From an uncultured bacterium (GTDB lineage Bacteria > Actinomycetota > Coriobacteriia > Coriobacteriales > Atopobiaceae), in NCBI GenBank assembly GCA_905214865.1, contig CAJMNO010000046.1, positions 1 through 10,872 of the forward strand: a DNA stretch of 10,872 nt. Direction: 5' to 3'. The notes beneath the pieces are model-generated. The model saw only the letters and a list, made by a program, of their open reading frames with translations. It was not told where the DNA came from and did not search any database. The position numbers were made by a program, and so were the translations under genes. Positions 1-5,976 of the stretch are shown here, piece by piece; the first letter of the stretch is position 1; each line of letters begins with the position of its first letter.

Positions 1-419
1 CTCTGTCAGCTGCACTTACCCTGCCGAAGCTGCACTAGCTTTGGCAATCAACCTCTTGCACTCGCGGTGGTCGCCGACTCATCCCACCCGCTTGCTCACG
101 TCGGTACCCGTTCGCACGGCGGAGTCATCTGCTTAACATTCCCGGAGCCTGCAGGGATAACCAACACCCTGCGCTTAGAAAGTCAGGGGCGAGGACTCAT
201 TTCATTCCCAAATGCTTAATAACTCTGGGGCCAGAACGGCTTGCGACCGCAATAAACCGTACTCGCCTCGGTTTCTCTAAGCATCAACCTTCTCCATCGC
301 GCCCGCGCCCCAAATTCTTTAAGCACCTCGCCGTTCCAGTCCAAGCCGCAACAGAGCAACCCCGCCCTCACGATGCGGCCCGTTCTTCGCCGGTCTTTCC
401 CAGGTCAGCTTGAACGCCC
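1..419. other. no supported gene
   Basis: I see no convincing gene here on either strand. Plus frame 1 is open from the window edge to the TAA at 217-219, but it has no start codon with an RBS, mixed third-position GC and no recognisable motif. Minus-strand frames are interrupted every 10-30 codons. I searched by eye for tRNA, tmRNA, RNase P and SRP RNA hallmarks and found none. The local composition is lower in GC than the coding parts of the window, as expected of intergenic or decayed DNA. Confidence 0.5.
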
Positions 420-451
420 AAAAAGGGGCCCCACCCATACCGTGGAGCCCC
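420..451 (-). terminator. rho-independent terminator downstream of the VOC gene
   Basis: Read on the minus strand, the arm GGGGCTCCAC and the arm GTGGGGCCCC form a 10-bp stem with one G-U pair around a 7-base loop (GGTATGG), followed at once by five Ts. On the plus strand the same position is a C-A mismatch, so the hairpin is built for minus-strand transcripts. It lies about 155 bases past the stop of the VOC protein gene, the nearest minus-strand gene. No second gene is evident in between. Confidence 0.8.
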
Positions 452-608
452 CCACCACACATATGCCAAGCGAGACACACGCAACAGACCCAGCCGCAGC
501 CCGCGCACCCGGTCGTGCGTGCCCCTTCTTAGCCCAAAGCCGCACAGGTCATAGCACGCGAGAACCGCAGCGCACCCCACGCGTGAGCCCACGCCCTTCC
601 CGCGACCC

Positions 609-989
609 CTACTCGTCGCAGGTCAGGTGGATCGCGAACCCCGCAATCTGGTCCTTGAAGTACACCAGGTGCGTGGACCCGTCGGGGTTGAGCGCGCGGG
701 CGTTCTGGTCGATCTGGAACCCGCGGGCCTCGAACCAGCGCTCTGCAGCCGGGATGTCGTTGACGTAGAGGCCGATGTGCCCCTTCTCTCCCCTGTTGCT
801 TCCGGGACGCATCACCTCAACAAGCGTGCCGGCAAACACGGAGATGGGCGCCACCACGTTGCGCTGCAACCCCATCAGCGTCTGGAACTGCGAGACGATT
901 CGCTCCGCCTCCTCGTCGCTCGTGGCGTTGATCCCGATGTGGGAGATGTGCATGTCGAACAGCTGGACCGGATCTTCCTCTTGCGCCAT
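609..989 (-). CDS. VOC (glyoxalase/bleomycin-resistance fold) family protein, KDPG-aldolase-associated type
   Basis: 126 aa, the usual size of a single VOC protein with two beta-alpha-beta-beta-beta units. Visible landmarks are HISHIGIN near residues 14-21, an acidic helix (DEEAERIVSQFQTLMGL), FAGTLVEVM, then GEKGHIGLYVNDI and AERWFEARGF, ending with FKDQIAGFAIHL. HIGIN, FAGTLVEVM, GEKGHI and GFAIHL match, from memory, the VOC domain fused to the C-terminus of some 2-dehydro-3-deoxyphosphogluconate aldolases; here the domain stands alone. The histidines of HIGIN, GHIGLY and AIHL could bind metal, but no substrate can be assigned. The ATG at 989 is preceded by GAGAGGGG at good spacing. It lies just downstream of tRNA-Ala on the same strand. 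The VOC fold call is firm; the KDPG link is inference. Confidence 0.8.
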   Translation of the reverse strand: MAQEEDPVQLFDMHISHIGINATSDEEAERIVSQFQTLMGLQRNVVAPISVFAGTLVEVMRPGSNRGEKGHIGLYVNDIPAAERWFEARGFQIDQNARALNPDGSTHLVYFKDQIAGFAIHLTCDE

Positions 990-1015
990 GGGAGTCCCCT
1001 CTCGCCTGAGCTAAC

Positions 1016-1044
1016 AAAAAACCCGGACATCAAAGATGCCCGGG
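1016..1044 (-). terminator. rho-independent terminator of tRNA-Ala
   Basis: On the minus strand CCCGGGCATC and GATGTCCGGG form a 10-bp stem with one G-U pair, a TTT loop and a following run of six Ts. It begins 12 bases past the tRNA CCA end and finishes about 27 bases before the ATG of the VOC gene, so it separates the two transcripts or acts as a leaky barrier between them. Confidence 0.9.
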
Positions 1045-1055
1045 CATATCTTACA

Positions 1056-1131
1056 TGGTGGAGAATAGGGGATTCGAACCCCTGACCTCATGACTGCCAG
1101 TCATGCGCTCTCCCAACTGAGCTAATTCCCC
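1056..1131 (-). tRNA. tRNA-Ala (anticodon GGC)
   Basis: A 76-nt cloverleaf including an encoded CCA (plus-strand TGG at 1056-1058). The acceptor stem GGGGAAT/ATTCTCC includes a G3-U70 wobble, the known identity element for alanyl-tRNA synthetase. The D arm is GCTC...GAGC, the anticodon stem is CATGA/TCATG, and the 7-nt loop CTGGCAG gives anticodon GGC (plus-strand 1096-1098). The T arm carries the canonical GGTTCGAATCC. It reads the alanine codons GCC and GCU. Own promoter upstream and own terminator downstream. Confidence 0.97.
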
Positions 1132-1152
1132 GTTCGCGTTGGTGCGGTAGCT

Positions 1153-1180
1153 ATATTACCAAAGGCTCAAAATGGGTCAA
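1153..1180 (-). promoter_or_regulatory. sigma70-type promoter of tRNA-Ala
   Basis: On the minus strand a -35 box TTGACC (1180-1175) is followed after 16 bases by a -10 box TAATAT (1158-1153). Transcription would begin about 1145, a short leader before the tRNA 5' end at 1131. Confidence 0.7.
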
Positions 1181-1201
1181 GCGGAAATTTGACTAATTTG
1201 G

Positions 1202-1237
1202 AAAAAAGTTTGGATGCGCCTTCCCACCTGGGCAAAC
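1202..1237 (-). terminator. possible weak terminator after the 4-TM protein gene
   Basis: On the minus strand GTTTG and CAAAC could pair across a 20-base loop, followed by TTTTTT (plus-strand AAAAAA at 1202-1207). The stem is short and the loop long, so this is weaker than the other terminators here. Its position 20 bases past the stop at 1258 and the clean T run are the main support. Confidence 0.35.
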
Positions 1238-1257
1238 CCTCGACGCCGAACAAGCCC

Positions 1258-1644
1258 CTACTTGGCCTTCTGCGCGGCGACCACCTGGCGGGCGTTGGCA
1301 AACGACACCAGCGCCAGGGCGAGCACCAGCAGGACCATGATCATGTAGACCGTGTTGCGGTCGGCGCGCACGGGTGGCATGACCACGAAGATCGAGGCGA
1401 CGAACTCGACCAGCACCATCACCGAGCTGGTGTCGCGAATGCGCTTTGCGTTGGACGGGACGTTGGCCCAGATCGACCCCCTCAGTCCCAGGTACGCCCC
1501 GGTGACACCCACCAGGGTCAGCATGTAGCGCGAGACGGACAGGGGGTTGGAGACGATGGCGATCACGCCGAGGACCACGGTGACGAGGCCGACGACGAGG
1601 TCGGCGATGCAGGCGATCTTGATCCTCTTCATGCTCTGGTTCAT
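1258..1644 (-). CDS. small four-helix integral membrane protein, function unknown
   Basis: 128 aa from the ATG at 1644, chosen because AAAGAGGTG sits 5-6 bases before it; longer in-frame extensions lack an RBS and are arginine-rich translation of non-coding sequence. After a short basic start (MNQSMKRIK) there are four hydrophobic segments at about residues 8-29, 35-55, 72-92 and 97-115, then a basic tail (VVAAQKAK). Charges before the first helix and after the fourth put both ends inside the cell. No catalytic motif, ion-selectivity motif or cysteine pair is evident, and I do not recognise a named family. It stands alone, between a broken MerR gene and the tRNA. Confidence 0.75.
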   Translation of the reverse strand: MNQSMKRIKIACIADLVVGLVTVVLGVIAIVSNPLSVSRYMLTLVGVTGAYLGLRGSIWANVPSNAKRIRDTSSVMVLVEFVASIFVVMPPVRADRNTVYMIMVLLVLALALVSFANARQVVAAQKAK

Positions 1645-1812
1645 GTGCACCTCTTTGGTTTCGTGTCTCACGGCCATGGCCCGGGGCACGTGCCGGCGGC
1701 ACTCCCCCGCCTGGCGCCAGACGGCTGCAACACACCTGAGTTTACCCTCGCGCAGGTGCCGCATTCCCAAGGCGTAGGCAAGAGGTCGGTGACGGCGCGG
1801 GCATCAGCGGGC

Positions 1813-1866
1813 GAGAGACGCGCAGCCAGCGTGGTTGGCGCCGATCCCGCCGGCGGTGCGTCTCTC
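1813..1866. repeat. inverted repeat with two internal hairpins, possible terminator of the MerR gene
   Basis: GAGAGACGC (1813-1821) and GCGTCTCTC (1858-1866) are perfect 9-base complements 36 bases apart. Inside lie two smaller complementary pairs, GCCA/TGGC and GCCG/CGGC, so the RNA could fold as a branched stem with two arms. It sits 35 bases past the repaired stop of the minus-strand MerR gene. There is no T tract, so termination is a guess based on position. Confidence 0.45.
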
Positions 1867-1900
1867 CCCCTGCCCTTGGCGCAGCCGTCCTTGCCATCGC

Positions 1901-2757
1901 TCACCTCTCACGCAATGGATCGACCTGAAGGGAGACCCTGCAGCGATACACGTCGCTCGAGAGGCCGCGGTCGAGCGCGGAAAAGCGGCAGAACTCGTAC
2001 CAGGGCCCTTTGAGCGGAAGCTACGCTCGGCAGCCCATGCCCAAACGCGATCGTAGGCCTGGCGCACCCCGCCCCAGGGGCCGCAATAGTTGGCCTGCAC
2101 GTACGTACCGGCAGGAAGGGTGACGCTCGCATACCCCGACGACGGCTCCATCCCCTCGGGGAGAAGATAGAGCATCCACAGATAGGAGGGCCCTTTATCG
2201 CCCCCACGGACGTCGTACCTGGCCTCCGCCCCATAGCGGGACAGAAACGCCCTTGGGGACACGCCCACCAGGCTCTCCAGAAGCCCGCAGTCCTGGTAAA
2301 TCCGGTCGGTCCTCCACGCCTTGAGGTCAAAGGCATCCTGACCCGCCGCCGCGACCACGCAGAGCCTCTCGTGAAGCTCAACCACAATGGGCACCTCGCA
2401 GTCCGGCCCGGCCGCCTCAAGGAGCTGCGACCCGATCTCGCCCAGCATCTCGCGCTCGCGCTCGAGGCGCGCAATCCGCTCGTCGATCTCGCGAACGCGA
2501 CGGTCGGACTGCAGCTCGGAGGGAGCGAGCCTGCCGTCCAAAATCGCGGCGACCTCCCTGAGCGAGAAGCCCGCGTCAACCAGGCTTCGGATGATCTCGA
2601 AGCGCTGGTAGTCCTGGGGCGCGTACTCCCGGTACCCGTTGCGCGGGTTGCGCGAGGGCGAGAGGATCCCCAGCTCGTCGTAGTGGATGAGGGTGTTCTT
2701 GGTGGTGCCGCACATCCTGGCGAAGGCGCCCGACGAGAACCCTCCGCGGTAAGCCAT
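1901..2757 (-). pseudogene. MerR-family transcriptional regulator with GyrI-like effector domain, frameshifted
   Basis: A MerR-type regulator would bind and twist the promoter it faces and activate it when its ligand binds. Residues 7-75 form the winged helix-turn-helix (FSSGAFARMCG, TLIHYDELGIL, NGYREY, AGFSLREVAAIL). Residues 82-116 form a charged dimerisation coil, and about 120 onward is a GyrI/SOAR-like ligand-binding domain of the BmrR type. The frame is correct to about residue 252 (position 2002). Correct protein then resumes in another frame as WYEFCRFSALDRG...VDPLRER, with a TGA at 1901-1903. Adding one base around GGGCCC (2003-2008) gives 285 aa, normal for the family. As written, translation instead runs out of frame to 1804, giving 317 aa with an aberrant tail. 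The start at 2757 has AAGGGAGAG upstream. It is divergent from the amidohydrolase, its likely target. Confidence 0.85.
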
Positions 2758-2768
2758 GCATCTCTCCC

Positions 2769-2799
2769 TTGACCCTATGGTAACCCGATAGTTTAGTCT
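2769..2799 (+). promoter_or_regulatory. MerR-type promoter and operator driving the amidohydrolase
   Basis: TTGACC (2769-2774) and TAGTCT (2794-2799) are separated by 19 bases, the over-long spacer characteristic of promoters activated by MerR proteins through DNA distortion. The spacer holds CTAT (2775-2778) and ATAG (2788-2791), perfect complements centred in it, with GGTAACC between. Transcription would begin near 2806, followed by the GGGGG RBS at 2829-2833. The adjacent divergent gene encodes a MerR protein, which makes it the natural ligand. Confidence 0.75.
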
Positions 2800-2839
2800 A
2801 CCGCCGACCTAGCCAGGAACCCAAGACAGGGGGCGTCCC

Positions 2840-4510
2840 ATGGAGAAGAACCAGTACTATCCCGAGGCCGACCTCGTCATCCGCCACGCAAGGCTCTACA
2901 CTATGGCGATCGACGTGAGCGACTTCCAGGCGGGAGACCGCGACTTCCCGGTCGTCGATGACGGCGGCGTGGCCGTGAAGGGCGGCAGGATCATCGCCGT
3001 TGGGAGCTCGGCGGACATGGAACCGCTCATCGGGCCTCACACCCAGGTGATCGAGGCCGCGGGAAAGGTCGTGACCCCGGGCTTTGTGAAAAGCCACGAG
3101 CACGTCACGTTCTTGGGGGAGAAGCTCGCCAACGTCGACCTGACGGGCATCACCGGGAGGGACGAGGTCTTGGAGCGCATCGCCCGGGCGGCGGCGGAGG
3201 CACCTGACGGGCAGTGGGTCCTCGCCAACGGTTGGAACGAGCTCACCTGGGACGACGGCACGATGATCACGGCGAGGGAGCTGGACGAGGTCTGCCCCAA
3301 CAACCCGTTCTTTGGCATGAGGACCTGCTTCCACTGCGCCATGTCCAACAGCCTCGCGATGCAAGCGGCGGGCATAGACCCCTCGACCCCCGACCCATAC
3401 GGCGGGAGCCTTGAGCGAGACGAAAGCGGCGCGCCGACGGGCATCCTGCACGAAAACTCCGCCCTCAACCTCATCCAGTCCGTGATCCCCGAGCTTACGC
3501 AGGAGCAGCGGATCCAGGCGCTCGAGCGGGCGGCGGACTACCTGCTGAGCGTGGGCATCACCAGCTCAGTGGGCGCGAACCTCAACTACGAGCAGATGCG
3601 CGCGTACACCGCGGCAAAACTGGCGGGCAGGCTCCGCTTCAGCGCCAACCTCATGTTCTACCTGGACTCCGCGTTTGGGGATGCCAAGACACACCTCAGG
3701 CGCCTGGACGAGATGTGCTGCACCACGGGCTTTGGCGACGACATGCTCAAGCTCAACGGGGTGAAGGTCACGCTCGACGGCACCCCGAGCGCCCACACGG
3801 CGCTCTTGCGCGATTCGTACCCCGGCATGCCCGGGTTCCATGGCACCTCGACCTGAACCCAGGACGAGATCACCAGCTTTGTGGTCGCCGCCAACGAGCG
3901 CGGCTGGCAGTTTGGCATCCACTGCACGGGAGACGCCACGGCCGACCTCGCCCTCAACGCCTTCGAGGAGGCAGACCGCCGCATCAGCATCGCCCACCGC
4001 CACGACTACCTCATCCACTTTGTCCTCTCGCACGAGGACCAGTGGGAGACCATCCGCAGGCTCAACCTGGGCGTGACAATGCAGCCGACCATCGCATGCC
4101 AGATGGGCGAGTGGCCCATGTTCCCGTGGGAGGTGGCAAACCGCTACATGGCGCCCGGCCTCATGCTCAGGCAGCACATCATCTGCGCCGGCAGCTCGGA
4201 TGCCCCCGTCGTGGACCCCAACCCCCTGCTGGGGATGTACTACGCCATCACCCGCCGCGACGAGCAGACCGGCACGGTCCTCTCAAACGGCGACGAGTCG
4301 AAGGTCACCCCGCTCGAGGCGCTCTACCTCTGGACCAAGGCCGGCGCCTGGTTCACCGGGGACGAGGAGAGGCTCGGCTCCATCGAGCCCGGCATGCTCG
4401 CAGACCTTCTCGTCTTCGGCGAGGACGTGTTCTCGGGCTCTGCGGAGGCGATCAAGTCCGCACGCATCGAGAAGACGATCCTGGGCGGAGAGGTCGTATA
4501 CGAGGCGTAG
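2840..4510 (+). pseudogene. YtcJ-like amidohydrolase (amidohydrolase family 3) interrupted by an in-frame TGA
   Basis: Full-length would be 556 codons, normal for YtcJ/Amidohydro_3 metal-dependent hydrolases, cytoplasmic enzymes that cleave amide or related bonds. Metal-site motifs are in order: GFVKSHEH (H86, H88), GVKVTLDG (K309, the likely carboxylated lysine), FGIHCTGD (H361), VLSHED (H398) and GSSDAP (D454). RLGSIEPGMLADLLVF and GGEVVYE are the usual family C-terminus. Substrate unknown. The ATG at 2840 has AGGGGG 7-9 bases upstream. A TGA at 3854-3856 stops translation after residue 338, and homology continues in the same frame at once (TQDEITSF). Relatives often have tryptophan about here, so TGG to TGA is the simplest cause. 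The N-terminal half lacks H361, H398 and D454 and should be inactive. The second half could restart at GTG 3881, but I see no RBS. Confidence 0.88.
3868..3886 (+). other. small hairpin 11 bases downstream of the in-frame TGA
   Basis: GATCAC (3868-3873) and GTGGTC (3881-3886) can form a 6-bp stem with one G-U pair around the loop CAGCTTT, which begins 17 bases past the TGA. This lies in the distance range of bacterial SECIS elements, but the stem is short and such hairpins arise by chance in GC-rich coding DNA. I list it only because it touches the interpretation of the TGA. Confidence 0.3.
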
Positions 4511-4542
4511 CGACCGCACCGTCACCATATGGCAAGCAATGT

Positions 4543-4583
4543 GCGGGCCCGCACCCCCTTCCCCAGGGAGGATGCGGGCCCGC
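4543..4583 (+). terminator. GC-rich hairpin terminator after the amidohydrolase
   Basis: GCGGGCCCGCA (4543-4553) and TGCGGGCCCGC (4573-4583) are perfect 11-base complements with a 19-base spacer in which CCT/AGG can extend pairing. Each arm is itself palindromic, so the element works on both strands. There is no T tract, as in many high-GC actinobacterial terminators. It begins 33 bases past the amidohydrolase stop. Confidence 0.7.
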
Positions 4584-4594
4584 CCCCTTGACTC

Positions 4595-4850
4595 GTGGTA
4601 CATTTCAGCTTGCATGCAGCATGGTCGCAGGAGGGTCGGGGCCTCGATGCGCTCGCCAAGGGTGAGGAGATCCCCACTGCGGACGACAGGCAGACGCAGT
4701 CGCAGGACTCCCAGCCAAAGGAAAACGCGACCGACAAGGCGATTGCCGACACCAAGGCGAAGGGCCTCGTCGTGCTCACTGGCACCATTGGGAAGATGAA
4801 CGTGAATGATGAGCTCAACCTATGCGTGAATCTCGGAGTGAGGCCCTCGG
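4595..4850 (+). pseudogene. remnant of a GC-rich coding sequence, unidentified
   Basis: From about 4620 to 4820 one plus-strand frame has strongly GC-rich third codon positions, like real genes of this window, and encodes a hydrophilic charged stretch (GLDALAKGEEIPTADD..., then GLVVLTGTIGKMNVNDEL). No start with an RBS is visible. Past about 4850 the frame runs through a terminator hairpin into AT-rich DNA and antisense to the next gene, where it is plainly no longer coding. I take it as the leftover of a gene cut at both ends. I do not recognise the family. It could be a linker from a secreted protein, but there is no signal peptide to prove it. Confidence 0.4.
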
Positions 4851-4882
4851 AAAAAGCCCCAGGCAATACTTCAGTCTGGGGC
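4851..4882 (-). terminator. rho-independent terminator of the AT-rich membrane protein gene
   Basis: On the minus strand GCCCCAG and CTGGGGC form a 7-bp stem with a 13-base loop, followed by TTTTT (plus-strand AAAAA at 4851-4855). GGAAA/TTTCC flanks can extend the stem. It lies about 80 bases past the stop of the minus-strand gene ending at 4960 and might also work on the plus strand. Confidence 0.75.
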
Positions 4883-4959
4883 GTTTCCATGCGGTTCGAG
4901 TTTCTAGTAGTGTGTCAATTCTGGTCTAATAGAGCCAAGGCATTACCCCTCAGGACCAT

Positions 4960-5511
4960 TCATTTTCTTTCTTCTTCGCGAAGAATCTCATTATATTTGT
5001 TCATCAATTCCAAATCGCGTTGAAAAGTAAGGCGTATTGCGGATAATTTTATGCGTTTACGAAGAAAATTAATATATTCTTGCACGTGCAAGTGCCTTCC
5101 GTATTGCACACATTTGAATATATAGCTGGTTAAGATGAATGCAAGAAAGCAACTCATCAATAAGCACGTATCTAAAGTCCCGTCACGAAGAACTAACATG
5201 ACAATGAATATCAGCAATGATACGAACATCGCAGCGCCGGCCGAAGTTTGATCAGGTAGTCGTTTAATTCCGATACTCTCATTTGAACCAACAAAATTTA
5301 GATTCCGACACACCTGTTCTTCGGCATGTAGTTTTAAGATTTGTTCTAGTGCTTTACTCCAAGGACCATCTGATAAGCTGGATAATTTTTTTGATAATTC
5401 AATCTCCTTATTTATTTTATCCCAGTCTTTATTGAATAACGAATCTTTCAAAAATATGGTAGTTCCGATTGAAAGCAAACTTGTTAGCAACGTGCTCGAT
5501 AATTGACTCAT
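4960..5511 (-). CDS. hypothetical membrane protein, AT-rich, probably acquired
   Basis: 183 aa. The ATG at 5511 is preceded by AAGGGTGAT at about 8 bases. The N-terminus is hydrophobic (about residues 5-21), followed by a lysine/glutamate-rich helical stretch (27-70). Two close transmembrane helices follow (about 91-108 and 113-133), then a basic and acidic helical tail (140-183, ending REEERK). Two central helices flanked by long charged helices recall small 2-TM effector-like proteins, but no specific motif supports naming one. Codons are A/T-ending (ATA, AAA, TTA), in sharp contrast with all neighbours, which indicates foreign origin. It is alone with its own terminator and a -10 box upstream. 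No toxin, transposase or modification gene accompanies it. Confidence 0.7.
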   Translation of the reverse strand: MSQLSSTLLTSLLSIGTTIFLKDSLFNKDWDKINKEIELSKKLSSLSDGPWSKALEQILKLHAEEQVCRNLNFVGSNESIGIKRLPDQTSAGAAMFVSLLIFIVMLVLRDGTLDTCLLMSCFLAFILTSYIFKCVQYGRHLHVQEYINFLRKRIKLSAIRLTFQRDLELMNKYNEILREEERK

Positions 5512-5551
5512 TTAAATCACCCTTCGTATTTATATTTCTTAACTTTTAGAC

Positions 5552-5557
5552 ATTATA
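5552..5557 (-). promoter_or_regulatory. candidate -10 box of the AT-rich membrane protein gene
   Basis: A perfect TATAAT on the minus strand, 41 bases before the ATG at 5511. No good -35 hexamer lies 16-18 bases upstream, and the whole region is AT-rich, so a chance match is possible. Confidence 0.4.
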
Positions 5558-5607
5558 TTAGCCTGAAATAGATATCTATTGACTTAGTCCCAATTTGTGA
5601 TGCTTAC

Positions 5608-5832
5608 GTGTATTTTGTATATTGCACTTATTCTAACGTATGCGAATTAGTGGTCATTTCAACCACAGTCCAACGTGGTCGTAAGGGACGAGGCGACCAC
5701 CTTCAACAACCAAGTCCAAAAAGAGCACCAACGAGCATTCAGATATCGTCGCCAGCGTGTCCCCAAAGACGGGGAAGCTACACAGTACTAACCTCGGAGA
5801 CGAACCATTTCGATATCAAGTTTGTGAATTAG
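5608..5832. other. decayed or junction sequence upstream of the surface protein
   Basis: Between the AT-rich islet and the first B-repeat lies about 200 bases whose GC content rises gradually. Plus frame 1 is open from 5608 to the TAG at 5830-5832, but its product is arginine- and proline-rich with no family resemblance. The other two frames each show short protein-like stretches (for example NVVVRDEATTFNNQ and DIVASVSPKTGKL), suggesting an older gene broken by frameshifts. No RBS, signal peptide or promoter for the downstream gene can be seen. Confidence 0.4.
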
Positions 5833-5976
5833 AGCACCAAGGCCGACGGGTCTGGGACCAGCTACGCGGACGGCGCAAGCTTCTCCCACAGGTCGTCCGG
5901 GTCCGGCAAGCAGGACAGCGTCACCCTCTACGCGCAGTGGAAGGTCAACACCTACACCGACACCATCGCGCACTGG
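5833..5976 (+). pseudogene. in-frame upstream remnant of the B-repeat protein
   Basis: Directly after the TAG at 5830-5832, in the same frame as the large gene, the sequence encodes STKADGSGTSYADGA... and SVTLYAQW, the second half of a B-repeat, then a link (KVNTYTDTIAHW) into the annotated start. There is no start codon in this stretch. It shows that the real gene began well upstream and has lost its 5' end. The TAG falls where repeats elsewhere have the conserved tryptophan (compare SWNTKADGTG), so TGG to TAG is one possibility and a recombination junction another. Confidence 0.7.

Noticed and set aside
1..419. Possible structured RNA (tmRNA, RNase P, SRP RNA) at the left edge
   Set aside because: None of the conserved core sequences of these RNAs could be found on either strand.
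368..592. Small minus-strand open frame downstream of the VOC gene
   Set aside because: It crosses the rho-independent terminator at 420-451 and has no RBS or family features.
1189..2013. Plus-strand open frame of 274 codons
   Set aside because: Histidine/aspartate-rich antisense shadow of the 4-TM protein and MerR genes; no RBS.
3715..4665. Plus-strand open frame of 316 codons overlapping the amidohydrolase
   Set aside because: Histidine/arginine/proline-rich shadow in the wrong frame; the amidohydrolase frame carries the metal-site motifs and continues across the TGA.
4851..5023. Continuation of the 4595 open frame into the AT-rich region
   Set aside because: It passes through a terminator hairpin and runs antisense to a better-supported gene; codon usage changes completely.
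4890..5640. Insertion sequence or transposon hypothesis for the AT-rich islet
   Set aside because: I found no transposase, no convincing terminal inverted repeats and no target-site duplication by eye; only the composition shift is supported.
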